DNA of 64,000 nucleotides from Vibrio splendidus (GTDB lineage Bacteria > Pseudomonadota > Gammaproteobacteria > Enterobacterales > Vibrionaceae): the NCBI RefSeq assembly GCF_024347615.1, contig NZ_AP025508.1:620001-684000 (forward strand). The letters are read 5' to 3'. Positions 60,410 through 64,000 of the stretch are shown in pieces; the stretch's first letter is position 1; every line of letters begins with the position of its first letter. A model generated the notes under the pieces. That model searched no databases. It was not told the DNA's origin and saw only the letters and a program-made list of their open reading frames with translations. Both the position numbers and the translations under genes were made by a program.

Positions 60410-62266
60410 GTGCTAAACCGTTATCCGTTATGGAAGTATTTGATGGTGGTGTTTGCCATCGCTATCGCCGCGTTGTACGCACTTCCGAATATATACGGTG
60501 AAGATCCGGCAGTTCAAGTTACAGGGGCGCGTGGCGCCTCTGTAGATCTGTCTACGCTGGATGCTGTCACCAATGCTCTGGAAGCAGAGAACCTTTCTAC
60601 TAAATCCGTTGCTCTAGAAAACGGTTCCATTCTTGTTCGCTTTAACGATACAGATACGCAAATTAGTGCCCGTGATATCATCACAGAAGCACTAGGTGAT
60701 GATGTTATCGTTGCTTTAAACCTTGCGGCTTCAACTCCTGATTGGCTTGAATCTATTGGTGCTGCACCAATGAAACTGGGTCTTGATCTACGTGGTGGTG
60801 TTCACTTCTTAATGGAAGTGGATATGGATGCTGCGATGCAAAAGCTAGTTGGCCAACAAGAAGAAGCCTTCCGTAGTGAACTTCGTGAAGAAAAAATTCG
60901 TTACCGTGCTATTCGCCCATCGGGTAAAGATGCAGTTGAAGTGATTCTACGTAACGAAGAGCAGCTTGCTGAAGCGAAATCGCTACTGCAATCTAAGCAC
61001 CAAGATATGACGTTCGTAGATTCAGAATCTAATGGTCGTTTCTCTTTGGTTGCTCGTTTTACAGACGCTCGTCTTCAAGAAATCCGTAACTACGCAGTAG
61101 AGCAAAACATTACCATTCTACGTAACCGTGTTAACGAACTTGGTGTTGCTGAGCCTTTGGTTCAACGTCAAGGTGCTAGCCGTATCGTAGTGGAATTGCC
61201 TGGTGTTCAAGACACGGCGCGCGCTAAAGAAATTCTTGGTGCAACGGCGACACTTGAGTTCCGTGAAGTTGATAGTAGTGCTGACTTAGCCGCTGCCGCT
61301 TCTGGTCGTGCCCCTGCGGGTAGCGAAATCAAGCAAGACCGTGATGGTCGCCCTGTGGTACTTAAGAAGCGCGTTATTCTAGGCGGTTCAAGTATTACTG
61401 ATGCAAGCTCAAGTGTTGATGAATATGGTCGCCCACAAGTTAACATCTCGCTAGATAGCGAAGGTGGTAGCAAGATGTCTACATTCTCTCGTCAGAATAT
61501 CGGTAAGCTTATGGCTACGGTATTTGCAGAGTACAAAGACAGCGGTCGTAAAACACCAGAAGGTCGAGTGATCTTAAGTAAGCACGAAGAAGTGATCAAC
61601 CAAGCGACGATTCAATCTGCGCTAGGTCGTAACTTCCGTATTACGGGTATCGACTCAACGGCTGAAGCTCATAACTTGGCACTTTTACTACGTGCTGGTG
61701 CATTGATTGCACCTATCTCGATTGTAGAAGAACGTACGATTGGTCCATCTATGGGTCAACAAAACATCGATATGGGTATCATGGCGATGGTTTGGGGTAT
61801 GGCTGCAGTAATGTTGTTTACTCTGCTTTACTACCGTACTTTCGGTTTGATTGCGAACGTTGCTCTGATGGCTAACTTGGTGTTGATTATCGGTGTGATG
61901 TCGATGATCCCGGGGGCTACTATGACTCTGCCAGGTATTGCCGGTATCGTATTGACGGTTGGTATGGCGGTCGATGCCAACGTACTTATCTTTGAGCGTA
62001 TACGTGAAGAACTTCGAGATGGACGCAGTCCACAACAAGCGATTCACCAAGGTTATGCGAACGCATTTAGCACCATCGCCGATGCCAATATCACCACACT
62101 ACTAACAGCAATCATTCTATTTGCTGTAGGTACAGGTGCAATTAAAGGCTTCGCGGTAACGCTGTCTATCGGTATCTTAACTTCAATGTTTACAGCTATT
62201 GTCGGAACACGTTGTATCGTGAACCTGATGTATGGCGGCAAACGCGTTAAGAAACTGTCGATCTAA
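60410..62266 (+). CDS. secD: Protein translocase subunit SecD
   Basis: SecD uses the proton or sodium gradient to pull exported proteins. It starts at a GTG with AGAGGA upstream and has 618 residues. The first membrane helix (about 7-25), a large periplasmic P1 region (about 110-440) with [15 protein letters not shown], and a C-terminal block of five helices with [26 protein letters not shown] complete the RND-type fold. It is followed after 14 bp by secF. Confidence 0.97.
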   Translation: MLNRYPLWKYLMVVFAIAIAALYALPNIYGEDPAVQVTGARGASVDLSTLDAVTNALEAENLSTKSVALENGSILVRFNDTDTQISARDIITEALGDDVIVALNLAASTPDWLESIGAAPMKLGLDLRGGVHFLMEVDMDAAMQKLVGQQEEAFRSELREEKIRYRAIRPSGKDAVEVILRNEEQLAEAKSLLQSKHQDMTFVDSESNGRFSLVARFTDARLQEIRNYAVEQNITILRNRVNELGVAEPLVQRQGASRIVVELPGVQDTARAKEILGATATLEFREVDSSADLAAAASGRAPAGSEIKQDRDGRPVVLKKRVILGGSSITDASSSVDEYGRPQVNISLDSEGGSKMSTFSRQNIGKLMATVFAEYKDSGRKTPEGRVILSKHEEVINQATIQSALGRNFRITGIDSTAEAHNLALLLRAGALIAPISIVEERTIGPSMGQQNIDMGIMAMVWGMAAVMLFTLLYYRTFGLIANVALMANLVLIIGVMSMIPGATMTLPGIAGIVLTVGMAVDANVLIFERIREELRDGRSPQQAIHQGYANAFSTIADANITTLLTAIILFAVGTGAIKGFAVTLSIGILTSMFTAIVGTRCIVNLMYGGKRVKKLSI

Positions 62267-62280
62267 GGCTAGGAATTAAT

Positions 62281-63228
62281 ATGTTTCAGATTCTAAAAGC
62301 AGAAAAAATGATCGACTTTATGCGTTGGTCAAAGGTTGCCTTTTTATTCTCAATCTTGATGATTGGTACTGCCATCTTTACCTTAACAACGAAATCGTTG
62401 AATTGGGGTCTAGATTTTACCGGTGGTACGCTGATTGAAGTGGGTTTTGAGCAACCAGCAAACCTACCTGATATCCGTAGTGCACTAGAAGCGGAAGGTT
62501 TCGGTGATGCAACGGTACAGAACTTTGGTTCTGCTCGTGAGGTAATGGTTCGTTTACGTCCACGTGACGGTGTTGCTGGCGAAACGCTTGGTAACCAGAT
62601 CCTGTCTGCAATTAAAGATGGTACTGGTGAGCAAGTTGAGATGCGTCGTATCGAGTTCGTTGGCCCTAATGTGGGTGACGAGCTAACAGAAGCGGGTGGC
62701 CTTGCTATCCTTGTTTCTCTGATCTGTATCTTGATCTATGTGTCAGTGCGATTCGAATGGCGTTTGGCAGCAGGTGCGGTATTAGCACTGGCGCACGACG
62801 TTATCATCACACTGGGTGTGTTCTCTCTAATGCAAATTGAGGTGGATCTTACCATCGTAGCAGCCTTGCTAACGGTAGTCGGTTACTCCCTCAACGATAC
62901 CATAGTAGTATTTGACCGTATTCGTGAGAACTTCCGTAAGATGCGTAAGGGTGAAGCGCCTGAAGTATTGAACAGCTCAATCACACAAACATTGAGCCGT
63001 ACATTGATTACTTCTGGTACAACGTTATTCGTAGTTATCGCGTTGTTCGCTCAGGGCGGTGCTATGATTCACGGCTTCGCGACTGCACTTCTATTGGGTA
63101 TTACCGTTGGTACTTATTCTTCTATCTACGTTGCATCTGCACTCGCTATGAAGTTGGGTATTACGCGTGAACACCTAATGCCACCACAAGTGGATAAAGA
63201 AGGTGAAGAGTTTGACGAGATGCCTTAG
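62281..63228 (+). CDS. secF: Protein translocase subunit SecF
   Basis: The partner of SecD in the Sec translocon. The 315 residues have a first helix (about 17-37), the LNWGLDFTGGTLIEV periplasmic start and five C-terminal membrane helices (about 130-300) with VVGYSLNDTIVVFDRIRENFR. The ending MPPQVDKEGEEFDEMP is acidic. A strong terminator follows. Confidence 0.97.
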   Translation: MFQILKAEKMIDFMRWSKVAFLFSILMIGTAIFTLTTKSLNWGLDFTGGTLIEVGFEQPANLPDIRSALEAEGFGDATVQNFGSAREVMVRLRPRDGVAGETLGNQILSAIKDGTGEQVEMRRIEFVGPNVGDELTEAGGLAILVSLICILIYVSVRFEWRLAAGAVLALAHDVIITLGVFSLMQIEVDLTIVAALLTVVGYSLNDTIVVFDRIRENFRKMRKGEAPEVLNSSITQTLSRTLITSGTTLFVVIALFAQGGAMIHGFATALLLGITVGTYSSIYVASALAMKLGITREHLMPPQVDKEGEEFDEMP

Positions 63229-63258
63229 GCCTTGGCTTAATACGTTTCGCTAAACCAA

Positions 63259-63288
63259 AAAAAACCGCTAGGCAACTAGCGGTTTTTT
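63259..63288 (+). terminator. Terminator after secF
   Basis: A perfect stem (CCGCTAG/CTAGCGG, extended by A/T pairs) with a GCAA loop is followed by six T. Confidence 0.9.
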
Positions 63289-63397
63289 ACGTCTGTATTC
63301 TGTCGATAAACTCAACGTAATGTATCAGCGAAGTGCGTTGTGCTCGTCGCAACTAACCGCAATCTTGGTCGTAGCTCGTAGCTCGTATCGCAGATAC

Positions 63398-63425
63398 AAA
63401 AAAGCCCCGCAATCGCGAGGCTTTG
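63398..63425 (-). terminator. Terminator after suhB
   Basis: AAAGCC-CGC pairs with GCG-GGCTTT, with one base unpaired on each side. On the minus strand it is followed by a T run. Confidence 0.65.
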
Positions 63426-63469
63426 AAATCTTCAGCTCTTAACTAAAGAGCATTAACGTAAGATCTGAA

Positions 63470-64000
63470 TTACTTCAGCATACCTTCGTTAGAGTTCTCA
63501 CGAACGTGCTTAAGAATAGACTTAACACCACGTGCGCTTGAAGCAACAACATTACCAGACGTCATGTAATCAGTACCGCCAGCAAAGTCAGTCATGATAG
63601 CGCCAGCTTCACGAGCGATTAGATCGCCAGCTGCTAGATCCCATGGCTTAAGGCCTAGTTCTAGGTAACCGTCAACACGGCCAGCCGCTAGGTAACATAG
63701 ATCAAGTGCAGGAGAGCCAGTACGACGGAAGTCCGCACAATCAACGAATAGACCAGAGATGATCTTCATGAAAGATTCAGAGTGTTGTTTTTGCTTGAAT
63801 GGGAAACCAGTCGCTAGAACAGTACCTTGAAGGTCTTTAAGTTGAGTAACACGCATACGAGCGTTGTTAAGTTGAGCGCCAGAGCCACGTTGAGCTGTGA
63901 ATAGCTCGTTTAGCATTGGGTCATAAACACAAGCAACTTCTGTACGACCGTTCATACGAACAGCAATAGATACAGAGAAGTGAGGGAAACCTTTTACAAA
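63470..64000 (-). CDS. suhB: Inositol-1-monophosphatase SuhB, C-terminal part
   Basis: The last 177 codons are present and the gene continues past the window's right edge. The visible part has AQRGSGAQLNN, RRTGSPALDLCYLAAGRVDGY and the second metal motif KPWDLAAGDLIAREAG of the IMPase family. SuhB acts as an inositol phosphatase and, in enteric bacteria, also in rRNA antitermination. The frame is open through the edge, so the internal ATG at 63955 is not the start. Confidence 0.95.
   Translation of the reverse strand, partial: FVKGFPHFSVSIAVRMNGRTEVACVYDPMLNELFTAQRGSGAQLNNARMRVTQLKDLQGTVLATGFPFKQKQHSESFMKIISGLFVDCADFRRTGSPALDLCYLAAGRVDGYLELGLKPWDLAAGDLIAREAGAIMTDFAGGTDYMTSGNVVASSARGVKSILKHVRENSNEGMLK

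Noticed and set aside
61688..62050. 120-residue minus-strand frame inside secD
   Set aside because: Rich in His, Thr and Asn as expected for the complement of membrane-helix codons; no support as a gene.

Overview
The window is a chromosomal segment of a Vibrio, most likely of the Splendidus clade. I infer this from the 16S rRNA, the protein sequences and a gene order I recognise from Vibrio chromosome 1 (nagZ, aroF-tyrA, pheA-raiA, bamD/rluD-pgeF-clpB, an rRNA operon, phoBR-pst with ppk-ppx, and queA-tgt-yajC-secDF-suhB). It is mostly conserved core genome with small accessory patches. Left part (1-23.5 kb): a truncated sodium:solute symporter faces a MurR/RpiR-type regulator and nagZ (cell-wall sugar recycling). 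Next come a TyrR-box-controlled aroF-tyrA pair, an M23 peptidase, a PilZ protein, ettA, slt-trpR, yjjX and a GGDEF/EAL protein. After these lie pheA with a classical phenylalanine attenuator (leader peptide pheL), raiA, a MltF-like transglycosylase, bamD, rluD-pgeF, and clpB behind a sigma-32-type promoter. Middle (23.6-31 kb): a complete rRNA operon (P1/P2 promoters, 16S, tRNA-Ala(GGC), 23S, 5S, tRNA-Asp, tRNA-Trp). The end of the operon is eroded: two partial tRNA-Trp copies, each followed by its own terminator-like hairpin, lie between the functional tRNA-Trp and an IS630-type insertion sequence. That element has 13-bp inverted ends next to TA, and its transposase is split by a +1 frame change at a run of seven A. 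Right part (31-64 kb): mepA, a small unrecognised gene, a yfhL-type ferredoxin, trhP and rdgC. The phosphate island follows: phoB-phoR-pstS on plus, ppk-ppx on minus, and pstC-pstA-pstB-phoU on plus, with PhoB-box-like repeats before phoB and pstC. Then come two outer-membrane barrel genes, a LysR regulator, cutC, the divergent pair prx2/oxyR2, a 970-residue exported protein of unknown function in an AT-rich islet, a CBS-pair protein, and the queA, tgt, yajC, secD, secF run ending in partial suhB. The genes form a few functional groups: aromatic amino-acid synthesis and its control (aroF, tyrA, trpR, pheA), peptidoglycan turnover (nagZ, M23, slt, mltF, mepA), phosphate and polyphosphate control, peroxide defence, and translation or RNA modification. 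I saw no CRISPR array, prophage, defence island or complete undescribed system. The most novel items are the 970-residue exported protein and its palindromic upstream region, the tRNA-Trp remnants beside the IS, and a 17-bp tandem array behind pheA.
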